From Arcobacter sp. LA11 (lineage in GTDB: Bacteria; Campylobacterota; Campylobacteria; Campylobacterales; Arcobacteraceae), in assembly GCF_001895145.1 (NCBI RefSeq), contig NZ_BDIR01000006.1, forward strand, positions 62,001-126,000: DNA of 64,000 bases. Direction: 5' to 3'. A program made the position numbers and the translations under genes. Below, piece after piece: positions 43,573 to 51,869 of the stretch. Under the pieces are notes generated by a model. It made no database searches. It had not been told where the DNA came from and was given only the letters and a program-made list of their open reading frames with translations. Position 1 is the stretch's first letter, and the number at the start of each line of letters is the position of its first letter.

Positions 43573-46500
43573 CTATTTTTTTACTCCAAAAAATAGTGAA
43601 TATAACACAGGAACAAAACCTAAAGTTAACATTGTTGAAAATATTAAACCAAATATAATAGCAATAGCCATAGGCTCCCACATAAGTCCACCACTTAACC
43701 ATAAAGGCACTAATCCAAATACTGTTGTAACAGTTGTTAATAATATAGGTCTAAATCTACTAATACAAGCTTCAACTATTGCATCATACTTTGAAAATCC
43801 ATTTTCTATTTCTTCAATTTTTATTCTCTCTAAAAGAACAATTGCATTATTAATTACAATTCCTGATAAAGATATTATTCCAAGAAGAGTCATAAATCCA
43901 AAATATGAACCAGTTATATAAAGCCCTATAGAAACTCCTACCATACCTAAAGGAATAGCAGCAAGGATTATTATAGGTTTTTTAATAGAGTTAAATTGTG
44001 CCACCATTAAAAGCAATATCACCATAAATGCAATTGGAAGATTTACAGCAATTGATTCATTTGCTTTTCCAGAAGCTTCATATTCTCCACCAAATTCATA
44101 ATAATAACCTAATGAAAAACTATCTTGGAATTCATCCATAAAAGGTTTTATCTGCTCAAATACTGCTAAAGCATTGTATCCTTCACTAATATATGCTCCA
44201 ACAGTTACTGTTTTTTGTCTATCTCTTCTAATTATCTTAGATTCTTCAAAAACAGACTTTATAGTTGCTACTTGTGATAAAGGAATATTTTTACCACTTG
44301 TTTGAGAATATACATTGATTGATTCTAATCTATCTAAGTCATCTTTTGTATTTTCATTTGAACGTAAAACTATAGGTATTAGTTTATCTTCTTTTCTAAA
44401 AGTAGTAACCTCAAATCCACTTAAAGCACTTTGTAAAGATAAGGCAATATCTAGATTTGTAATTCCTTCTTTTAAAGCTTTTGATTCATCAATATCTACT
44501 ACTAGTTTTTTATTTCTAATTCCCCAATCATCAACTATACCTTTTACTCCTTCTATTTTCCCAAGTTCTTGCTTTACAACAGAAGCTAGTGAAAAAAGTT
44601 TATCTACATCTTTTCCACTAATTCTAATTTCTATTGGTTTTTTCACAGGAGGCCCATTACCTAAAGATTTTGCAGTAACTTGCATATCAGGGAAAGATGC
44701 TTTAGCAAAATATTCTACATCACTTTTTATATTCTCTAAATCTTCATAATTTTTTAAATTTACTAATATAGTACTGTACTCTACGCTGGCTAATTCTTGG
44801 TCATAAGAAAGCCAAAATCTAGGAGCACTTTCTCCTATAAAAGATGTAAAGTTTACTACTTTGTTTTTTTCTTCTAATTCTTGTTTCATATATTTATTTT
44901 TTATATATTCTTCTATTTGTAAAACATTGTCTCTTGTTGTTTCAATTGCTGTTCCAATAGGAAGTCTTATCTCTACCGTAAAAGTAGGCTCATCAGAAGG
45001 TGGAAAAAATTTCTTTGGAACTAAACCTAAAAGTTTTAAAGAAGCTACAAAAAGTGCCAATGTAAAAACAACTGCAATCCATCTATATGAAAGAATAAGA
45101 TTTAAAAACTTTCTATAAGTTGTATAAATAAAGCCTTCATTTTTCTCTTTTTTCATATCTTTTTTCATAAAATACTTACTTAAAACAGGCGTTAAAGTTA
45201 AAGCTAAAACCCATGAAGATAAAAGTGTTATAGTTACAACTTTAAAGATGGCATTTGTATATTCTCCAGTTGTTGATTTAGCAAGAAATATTGGTAAAAA
45301 AGCAGCTGCTGTTGTAAGTGCAGAAGTTAAGAGTGGTATTTTTAATTCATTTGCGCTTTGAATAGAAGCTTCAACTACATTTTTACCCCTTTGCATAAGT
45401 ACCATAATTGATTCACTCATAACAATTGCACTATCAACTAAAAGCCCAAGGGATATAATAAGAGCAGCTAAAGAGACTTGGTCAAGCCATATATCAAAAA
45501 ATGACATTATGATAAATGAAGTTAATATAGACATAGGAATAAGTACTGCTACAATTAATCCTGTTCTTAAACCTAAAGTAAAAAGCATAACAATAACAAC
45601 TAAGCCCATAGCTTGTAATAGATTTGTTACAAAATTATCAATAATCTTTTTTACAACTTTTGGTTCATTAAAAAGCCTATCTAGCTTTACACCTAAAGGA
45701 AGTTTACTTTGTATTTTTGAAGATGTAAAATCAATCTCTTCCCCTAATCTAATAATATCTCCATCTTTCTTCATAGAAATAGCTAATAAAAGACTCTGTT
45801 TTGCATCTTTATGTACAATAAAAGAGCTTGGGTCTTTATATTCATATTTGATATTTGCAATATCTTTTAAATAGATATGTTCACCTGTATTTAAAGGAAT
45901 AATAGTATTTTCAATTTGTTCAATATTTTCATAGTTTCCAGATGGCTCAATTGCAAGTCTGTTTGTATCAACTTTTATACTACCACCTGAAAGTACAATA
46001 TTTTTTTGTTCTAAAATATTTTTTAAATATGAAGCACTTAAATTTAGTTTTGCTAATTTTGAATTATCAAATTCAACATGGACTCTTTGGGGTTGAACTC
46101 CAAGTATTTCAATTTTTGCAACATCATTTATTCGCAGAAATATATCTTTTGTATCATCTGCAATATCTTCTAACTCTTTATAGCTTAAGCCATCACTAGA
46201 GATTGAAATTAAAGTACCATAAACATCTCCAAACTCATCATTAACAACAGGTTTAGAGGTGCCATCAGGTAAATCTATTGAGCCTTTTTCAACTTTTCTT
46301 CGTAAACTATCCCAAATAGGTCTCATTTTCTTATGTTTTTCTAAAATATTAACAAAGATAATTGATACACCATTTTTTGAAGTTGATTGTATATTATCAA
46401 GTTCAGGCATTTCTTGGATTGTTTTTTCTAATTTATCAGTTACTAACTGTTCGACTCTTTTGGCACTAGCCCCTGGAAAATACGTTACAACAGTTGCAGT

Positions 46501-46629
46501 TCGTATAATAAAACCTGGATCTTTAGCCCTTGGTAAATCAAGAAAAGATATAAACCCATAAACTAAAAGAATTATAGAAAACACAGCAGTTACTGTACTT
46601 TTTTCCAATGCAAATTTTGTAATATTCAT
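43573..46629 (-). CDS. RND efflux pump, HAE1-like (second system)
   Basis: 1018 residues, the RND family length. N-terminus MNITKFALEKSTVTAVFSI; helix-4 region SLAALIISLGLLVDSAIVMSESI with a proton-relay Asp; helix-10 GIVINNAIVLLERI. Periplasmic porter domains in between. Partners are the lipoprotein adaptor one base upstream and the TolC before it. Substrate unknown. Confidence 0.92.
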   Translation of the reverse strand: MNITKFALEKSTVTAVFSIILLVYGFISFLDLPRAKDPGFIIRTATVVTYFPGASAKRVEQLVTDKLEKTIQEMPELDNIQSTSKNGVSIIFVNILEKHKKMRPIWDSLRRKVEKGSIDLPDGTSKPVVNDEFGDVYGTLISISSDGLSYKELEDIADDTKDIFLRINDVAKIEILGVQPQRVHVEFDNSKLAKLNLSASYLKNILEQKNIVLSGGSIKVDTNRLAIEPSGNYENIEQIENTIIPLNTGEHIYLKDIANIKYEYKDPSSFIVHKDAKQSLLLAISMKKDGDIIRLGEEIDFTSSKIQSKLPLGVKLDRLFNEPKVVKKIIDNFVTNLLQAMGLVVIVMLFTLGLRTGLIVAVLIPMSILTSFIIMSFFDIWLDQVSLAALIISLGLLVDSAIVMSESIMVLMQRGKNVVEASIQSANELKIPLLTSALTTAAAFLPIFLAKSTTGEYTNAIFKVVTITLLSSWVLALTLTPVLSKYFMKKDMKKEKNEGFIYTTYRKFLNLILSYRWIAVVFTLALFVASLKLLGLVPKKFFPPSDEPTFTVEIRLPIGTAIETTRDNVLQIEEYIKNKYMKQELEEKNKVVNFTSFIGESAPRFWLSYDQELASVEYSTILVNLKNYEDLENIKSDVEYFAKASFPDMQVTAKSLGNGPPVKKPIEIRISGKDVDKLFSLASVVKQELGKIEGVKGIVDDWGIRNKKLVVDIDESKALKEGITNLDIALSLQSALSGFEVTTFRKEDKLIPIVLRSNENTKDDLDRLESINVYSQTSGKNIPLSQVATIKSVFEESKIIRRDRQKTVTVGAYISEGYNALAVFEQIKPFMDEFQDSFSLGYYYEFGGEYEASGKANESIAVNLPIAFMVILLLMVAQFNSIKKPIIILAAIPLGMVGVSIGLYITGSYFGFMTLLGIISLSGIVINNAIVLLERIKIEEIENGFSKYDAIVEACISRFRPILLTTVTTVFGLVPLWLSGGLMWEPMAIAIIFGLIFSTMLTLGFVPVLYSLFFGVKK

Positions 46630-46630
46630 T

Positions 46631-47773
46631 TTAGTTTCCTAAATCTTTTAAGTTACCAATTTCAACTTTCATATTTTCATAAACTTCACTCATACCAGCT
46701 TTTAAAACTAAACTATTTTTATCTAACCCAGATATAACTTCATATCCTTTTTTTATAAGCTTCCCTACTTCTACTTTTTGTTTTTTAACAATATAATTTT
46801 CATCTTTTTTATCTAATATATAAACAAAATATCCAGATTTATCATTTAAAATTGAAGTAGAAGGAACAATCAAAGTTCTTTTTTCAAAAACATTTTTCTC
46901 TATTGTTTTAAAAAATACATTTGCAGACATTCCCGAACGAATCAATTTTGAACTATCATTTAGTTTTACTATTACTTGATAAGTTTTCGTATTACTTGAT
47001 GCAAACTTAGATATCTCAGATATTTTTGCACTAAAAGCTCTGTTTTCATCAAGAGAATCAAAAACAACTTTTACATTTTCATCTTTTTTTATTTTATTAA
47101 TAAAGCTTTCTGGAACTTGAACTTTTACTTCATCAACAACCTTATCACTTATAAGAACAATAGGCGTTCCAATAGTAATATTTTCATTTTCTTGTACATA
47201 TTTTACAGAGATATATCCATCTTGTGGAGCATAAAGTTTTGTATATGAAAGTTGTAATTTTGCATACTCTAACTCTTTTCTTATATTTTGTACTTTTGCA
47301 CTTGCAGCATTATAAGAAGCTTTGGCATTGTCAATATCACTAGCACTCGCATTTTGATTTACGTATAATTTTTTTGTTCTTTCATAATTGCTTTTTGCAT
47401 TTTGTAAAGATGCTCTTGCTTCACTTAAAGCATAATCTGTTTGGGAAACTCTTAGTTCATATGGTTTAGCATCTAGTCTTGCAATCAAACTACCTTTTTT
47501 AACCTCATCGCCCAATTGATATTTAAAATAGTTTATATTTCCTTGAACTTTAAAACTGAGTTTTATTTGATTGTTTGATGAAGCAGTTGCATTAAATACC
47601 CTATTTTCATTCTCATCTTTTAATTTTGCTTTTACTGCAAAAACTATTTTTAAAGAATCTTCCTTTTTTTCAATTTTCTTTTCTTCTTTAGTACAAGATA
47701 CAAATAAAATTGCTATACAAAAAACTGCTATATATTTTCTACTTGTAAATATCGCTTCATTAAACTTCATCAT
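46631..47773 (-). CDS. RND periplasmic adaptor lipoprotein
   Basis: 380 residues. Lipobox-like FVSC at Cys27 after a hydrophobic stretch. Lipoyl halves: NINYFKYQLGDEVKKGSLIARLD and YAPQDGYISVKYVQENENITIG with a coiled-coil hairpin between (about 105-160). Overlaps the TolC gene's stop by four bases and precedes the pump by one base. Confidence 0.9.
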   Translation of the reverse strand: MMKFNEAIFTSRKYIAVFCIAILFVSCTKEEKKIEKKEDSLKIVFAVKAKLKDENENRVFNATASSNNQIKLSFKVQGNINYFKYQLGDEVKKGSLIARLDAKPYELRVSQTDYALSEARASLQNAKSNYERTKKLYVNQNASASDIDNAKASYNAASAKVQNIRKELEYAKLQLSYTKLYAPQDGYISVKYVQENENITIGTPIVLISDKVVDEVKVQVPESFINKIKKDENVKVVFDSLDENRAFSAKISEISKFASSNTKTYQVIVKLNDSSKLIRSGMSANVFFKTIEKNVFEKRTLIVPSTSILNDKSGYFVYILDKKDENYIVKKQKVEVGKLIKKGYEVISGLDKNSLVLKAGMSEVYENMKVEIGNLKDLGN

Positions 47774-49539
47774 TTTTCAATACCTCTTACTATATTTAAA
47801 ATCTTTTCTTCAACTTCTCTTTTTTTCTCTTTATCAACTAAAATATCAATCTTTCCACTAAAAAAATAGATAGAACTTAAATCACTTAGATACTCAATAA
47901 TTGAAATATTTAGATTCAATTTTGAGATAATATACGAATCTTGTGCATCAAGTAGTGAAATTATATTTTCTTTTCCATTTTTATACTTATCTTGTATTAG
48001 TTCAAAATTCTTTTTTGATGACTCTTGTGATATTTTTGCAAATTTAATTTTTTCATATGAACGTTTTAAAGACTCAAAGTTTTTTCTAACATTTTCAACT
48101 ATCAAATTTTTCATATTGTTATATTGAAGTTTCAAATTAATTAATTCAATTTGATTCTTTTGTATTTTTGTAGATTTTAAACCACCTTCATATAAAGGGA
48201 TATTTAGATTTAAAACTGCTTGATACTCTTCATCATCCCAAGCTCTAATTGCATCTTTACCTTCACCATATCTATCTATGATTTTCTTTGCATTTCCTTC
48301 AAAAGCAATTGTAGGCATATATCTAGAGTCTTTATTCATCTCTAATTCTTCTTGTTTGACATCTTTTAAAAAACCTAATTGTTTAAGCCTTGAATGAGAA
48401 TGTACAATATTATTTGAGAAGTTTTCTTGAACTCTTTTATCTGCTATAAATTTTATTGCATCTTTATTATCAAGTTTAAAAAGTATTGAACTCATGCCAT
48501 ATTCGTAAACTCTAAACTCATCACTTATTTGAAGAAGATTCCCTAACTCTATTTTCAATGAGTTTAAATCTTTACTAGAATTTGCCAAGTCAATATTTAC
48601 ATTTGCCAGTTCACTTTCCCATCTAAAAACATCACTTCTATCTTGAACTCCAATATTTACTCTTTGTTTTGCAAACTCCAAGTTTTGTTCTATAAAATCT
48701 TGTTTTATTTTTATAATTTGATTTGCTTTTTTAGCCTTTATAATATTTAGATAAATAAGTGTAGCTTTATACATAATCTCGTCATTTAAGGCTTTCACTT
48801 CATCTTTTGTTGATTTAGAAAGTAGTTTTTTGATTTTTATATTTTGTAATACTTGATTTGAATAAATTAACTGTTTTACTTTTATTCCTGCATCAAAAGT
48901 ACCTTGGGAATTTACTCCATTACTATATTGAGCTCTGTCTTTATCAATTCCAATATAATTTGAATATACATCAACCTGAGGTCTATATAAACTTTTTGAT
49001 TCATCAATATTTAAATCATCTAATCTAATACTATTTTGATTTTGTTTTATTTCTAGATTATTTTTTCCTGCAAGGGTAAAAACATCTTCTAAATTAATCA
49101 GTTTTAAATTTTCGTTTTCATATTTAGAAACTTGTTCTATCTTACTTTTATTTTCTATATAAATTGAATTGTATTTTTTCTCTTTTAAAACTTCATAAAT
49201 AGCTAATGCTGTAGTTCTTAAAACTCTATTTTCATCATAAATAGATGATATAAAATTGTAGTTTATAATATAGTTCTTAGCTACTTTTTTATGTTTTTTA
49301 TTACTTTTAAAAAATAATACCTTTCTCTTTTTATCTAAATACTGTTCACACTCTTCTTTACAAATTTTAATATTGTACAAAACTTTATCACTTGAAGAAA
49401 AAAGTGATTTCGTCTCTTTTTTTATAGAAGAAATGTAATCTTTAGAGGATTCATCAATTACTAAATCTAAAGTATAATTTTGTGCGAATAAGGGTGAAAT
49501 AAAAAAAAGTATATTTAGAAATATATATCTATTTAGCAT
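47770..49539 (-). CDS. TolC-family outer membrane protein with extra N-terminal domain
   Basis: 589 residues: signal peptide (1-19), then about 130 residues not typical of TolC (KICKEECEQYLDKKRKVLFF, a Cys pair; NYNFISSIYDENRVLRT), then the usual two outer-membrane-efflux repeats from about 140 (NLEIKQNQNSIRLDDLNIDE, VDVYSNYIG ... MPTIAFEGNA). Overlaps the TetR gene by 11 bases. The extension may bind a substrate-like sugar or protein; unproven. Confidence 0.85.
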   Translation of the reverse strand: MLNRYIFLNILFFISPLFAQNYTLDLVIDESSKDYISSIKKETKSLFSSSDKVLYNIKICKEECEQYLDKKRKVLFFKSNKKHKKVAKNYIINYNFISSIYDENRVLRTTALAIYEVLKEKKYNSIYIENKSKIEQVSKYENENLKLINLEDVFTLAGKNNLEIKQNQNSIRLDDLNIDESKSLYRPQVDVYSNYIGIDKDRAQYSNGVNSQGTFDAGIKVKQLIYSNQVLQNIKIKKLLSKSTKDEVKALNDEIMYKATLIYLNIIKAKKANQIIKIKQDFIEQNLEFAKQRVNIGVQDRSDVFRWESELANVNIDLANSSKDLNSLKIELGNLLQISDEFRVYEYGMSSILFKLDNKDAIKFIADKRVQENFSNNIVHSHSRLKQLGFLKDVKQEELEMNKDSRYMPTIAFEGNAKKIIDRYGEGKDAIRAWDDEEYQAVLNLNIPLYEGGLKSTKIQKNQIELINLKLQYNNMKNLIVENVRKNFESLKRSYEKIKFAKISQESSKKNFELIQDKYKNGKENIISLLDAQDSYIISKLNLNISIIEYLSDLSSIYFFSGKIDILVDKEKKREVEEKILNIVRGIEK

Positions 49540-50179
49540 TTTTAATCTCCTCTTTTATATGTGCAATAGAACTTAAAAGGTTTGATTCTTCTAAACCTTT
49601 TTTTGTTAAATATGGTTTTAAAAAATACAATAGATTTAAAATACCACTAAGTCTTCTAAGCTTTTCATCATAAACTTCCATGAGTATCCAATACAATTCC
49701 CATTGTGAGCCAATAATCCAAGTATTTGAACGTATAAAGTCCATTTCATCTTCATCTAGACTTATCATATATCCAAAGTTTATTTGATGATAGTAAAGTT
49801 CTTTAAACTCTTGAGACTTTTTTTTGATCCCTTCTTCTAGACTTTTCTTCAAAACTGGATGATTTTGAAGTATTGAATTCATTTCAAGCCTAAAAAATCT
49901 ATATTTTTTTTCAAGTTCCATATGTTCATTTAAAAAATTATAAAAATCAAAAGGAGCATCAACTCCTTTCTTTACAGTAGATAACTGTTCACTTAATATA
50001 TTCATAAACTTCATATAAATAGCAATTATAATCTCTTCTTTATTTTTGAAGTAATAGTATAAGTTTCCAACACTAATTCCTAAAGCATCTGCAATATGTC
50101 TAGTTGAACTATTTATGCAACCTTTTTCATTAAACAATTCTATTGATTTTTCTAATATCTCTTCTTTTCTATTTGACAA
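49529..50179 (-). CDS. TetR-family regulator of second efflux operon
   Basis: 216 residues with HTH NSSTRHIADALGISVGNLYYYF (about 23-44). Its long C-terminal helical domain binds the ligand. Heads the TetR-TolC-adaptor-RND operon; two perfect palindromic operators sit directly upstream at 50191 and 50213. Confidence 0.9.
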   Translation of the reverse strand: MSNRKEEILEKSIELFNEKGCINSSTRHIADALGISVGNLYYYFKNKEEIIIAIYMKFMNILSEQLSTVKKGVDAPFDFYNFLNEHMELEKKYRFFRLEMNSILQNHPVLKKSLEEGIKKKSQEFKELYYHQINFGYMISLDEDEMDFIRSNTWIIGSQWELYWILMEVYDEKLRRLSGILNLLYFLKPYLTKKGLEESNLLSSIAHIKEEIKNAK

Positions 50180-50190
50180 AATTTATCCTT

Positions 50191-50206
50191 TAGAACACTT
50201 GTTCTA
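50191..50206. promoter_or_regulatory. TetR operator A (second efflux operon)
   Basis: TAGAACA-CT-TGTTCTA, perfect 7-base arms, 12 bases upstream of the tetR ATG. Confidence 0.78.
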
Positions 50207-50212
50207 AAAGTA

Positions 50213-50228
50213 TAGAACAAATGTTCTA
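50213..50228. promoter_or_regulatory. TetR operator B (second efflux operon)
   Basis: TAGAACA-AA-TGTTCTA, same arms; centre 22 bases from operator A, two helical turns. Confidence 0.78.
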
Positions 50229-50311
50229 AATTTAAGATAAAATAAATTACTTTAAAAATTTATGTAAAAAAGAAAAAAAGATTTTTGAGAAATATTATTT
50301 AAAAAAGTTAA

Positions 50312-50340
50312 TAAAAAAAGGCCTAAAAAGGTCTCTTTTT
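50312..50340 (-). terminator. Terminator of the SDR gene
   Basis: On the minus strand AGACC-TTTTTA-GGCCT (one G-U pair) followed by TTTTTTTATT. The stem is short. Confidence 0.5.
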
Positions 50341-51043
50341 ATCTTACATACGAACCATTATTAAAATCAATAGTAGTTCCATTTACATACTCTGGACACT
50401 GGGTAGCTAACCAGAATATTACTTCTGCTGCTTCTTGGGGTTCTGCAAATCTTCCACAAGGAACAATCTTTCTAAACTCAGCTTTTCTCTCTTCCGAATT
50501 ATCTTTTTGCATATCAGTTTCAACAGGACTTGGAGCAATACAATTTACAACAATCCCATCACCACCTAAAATCTTTGCAAATATTTTTGTAGCATTTATG
50601 ATTCCTGCTTTTGCTATACCATACCAAATATCTGGATGTCCAATTTGTCCTGCGATTGAAGCAGTATTTACAATCTTTCCATATCCTCTTTTTTTCATAT
50701 CTTCAGAGAAAAGTGTTATAAGTTCTACAGGAGTATATAAATCAACATTCATAATATGTTCTTTTGCCTCTTTTGGATAGTTATCGTAAGAGTATTTTGG
50801 TTGCATATATCCAGCGTTGTTGATTAAAGTATCTATTTCTCCAATCTGTTCAACTAACTTTGGTAAACCTTCTACATCTGATAAATCGTATTCTATTGTG
50901 GTGATTTTTGCATTATCTTTTAAAGGAAAGTTTGAAAAATCTCTTCCTACTACAACTACATCATAATCGATTTCCAAAAATCTTTTTACAACTTCTAAAC
51001 CAATACCTTTATTTCCACCAGTTACAAGAACTCTATTTAACAT
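50339..51043 (-). CDS. Short-chain dehydrogenase/reductase
   Basis: 234 residues. NAD(P)-binding TGGNKGIGLEVVKRF (residues 8-22), NNAGYMQ, catalytic Ser in IVNTASIAGQ and the YGIAKAGI tetrad (Tyr/Lys at about 142-146), and C-terminal WLATQCPEYVNGTTIDFNNG. Substrate not predictable. Single gene convergent with nothing near; upstream region is the second tetR region. Confidence 0.88.
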   Translation of the reverse strand: MLNRVLVTGGNKGIGLEVVKRFLEIDYDVVVVGRDFSNFPLKDNAKITTIEYDLSDVEGLPKLVEQIGEIDTLINNAGYMQPKYSYDNYPKEAKEHIMNVDLYTPVELITLFSEDMKKRGYGKIVNTASIAGQIGHPDIWYGIAKAGIINATKIFAKILGGDGIVVNCIAPSPVETDMQKDNSEERKAEFRKIVPCGRFAEPQEAAEVIFWLATQCPEYVNGTTIDFNNGSYVR

Positions 51044-51152
51044 AAAATATCCTTTTATTTTTTTGTATTATAGCTAATGAATTTTAATATCCTAGAATAA
51101 TATCTTTATGATTTTTTTTGTTATACTATTTAAAAACTTAGGAGTTAAAATT

Positions 51153-51857
51153 ATGAATAGAATTATTTTACTAATATTTTCTTTTGTATATATGCATGCT
51201 ATAAACCCTATTATGTTACCAATAAAAGGAGTCGAAGTTGAACATTTATACTCAAATGGAGTTAAAGAAAAAATAACTATTGAAAGAGAAGTTGCTGGTA
51301 TTTGTATGAATATTGCAGTAAATGTTGAAAACTTTCAATCTGAAAATTTAGCTTCATCAAAAATAAATGAACTTTGTAAAAAAACTCTTGTTACAACAAA
51401 AGGAGTAATTCAACCTCTTAGGTTAAAAGCAGGTATTACAACAGTTGCTGAACTTGAAGTTTTAGATTTTATTGAAAATAGAACATCAAAAGATTCAAAT
51501 AAATATATCTTAGTAGATAGTAGAACATCAGATTGGTTTGATGCAGGAACAATTCCAAGTGCTATAAATATTCCATATGATGAGTTAGAATATGATGAAG
51601 ATTTTGAAATAGAGTATGAAAGAGCTTATAAAAACTTAGGTGTTAAAATTCTAGATAAAAATAAGTTTGATTTTACAAATGCTAAAACAACAATCTTTTT
51701 TTGTAATGGTTCATGGTGTGCACAATCTCCAAGAGCAATAAAGCATCTTGTAAAAATAGGTTATCCTAAAGAGAGAATTTTATGGTATAGAGGTGGTATA
51801 GCTTCGTGGGTAAGTGTTTCTTTAAGTTTAACAAAAAATATAGAGGCTAAAGAATAG
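51153..51857 (+). CDS. Periplasmic rhodanese-like protein
   Basis: 234 residues from ATG 51153, preceded by AGGAG at 51140-51144; an upstream ATG (51108) would add a non-signal extension. Signal peptide MNRIILLIFSFVYMHA, then unique about 95 residues, then rhodanese domain: VDSRTSDWFDAGTIPSAINI, and the active-site loop FFCNGSWCAQSPRAI (two Cys; the first is the expected nucleophile). Persulfide transfer in the periplasm, partner unknown. Confidence 0.8.
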   Translation: MNRIILLIFSFVYMHAINPIMLPIKGVEVEHLYSNGVKEKITIEREVAGICMNIAVNVENFQSENLASSKINELCKKTLVTTKGVIQPLRLKAGITTVAELEVLDFIENRTSKDSNKYILVDSRTSDWFDAGTIPSAINIPYDELEYDEDFEIEYERAYKNLGVKILDKNKFDFTNAKTTIFFCNGSWCAQSPRAIKHLVKIGYPKERILWYRGGIASWVSVSLSLTKNIEAKE

Positions 51858-51868
51858 CCTCTTATTTG
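51842..51868. terminator. Terminator between convergent rhodanese and AsmA-like genes
   Basis: GAGGCTA / TAGCCTC (51843-51849, 51855-51861) with a 5-base AAGAA loop, containing the rhodanese stop codon, followed by TTATTTG. Confidence 0.75.
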
Positions 51869-51869
51869 A

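Noticed and set aside
45509-46561. Plus-strand open frames inside the second RND pump
   Set aside because: Antisense shadows of a complete, motif-bearing pump gene.
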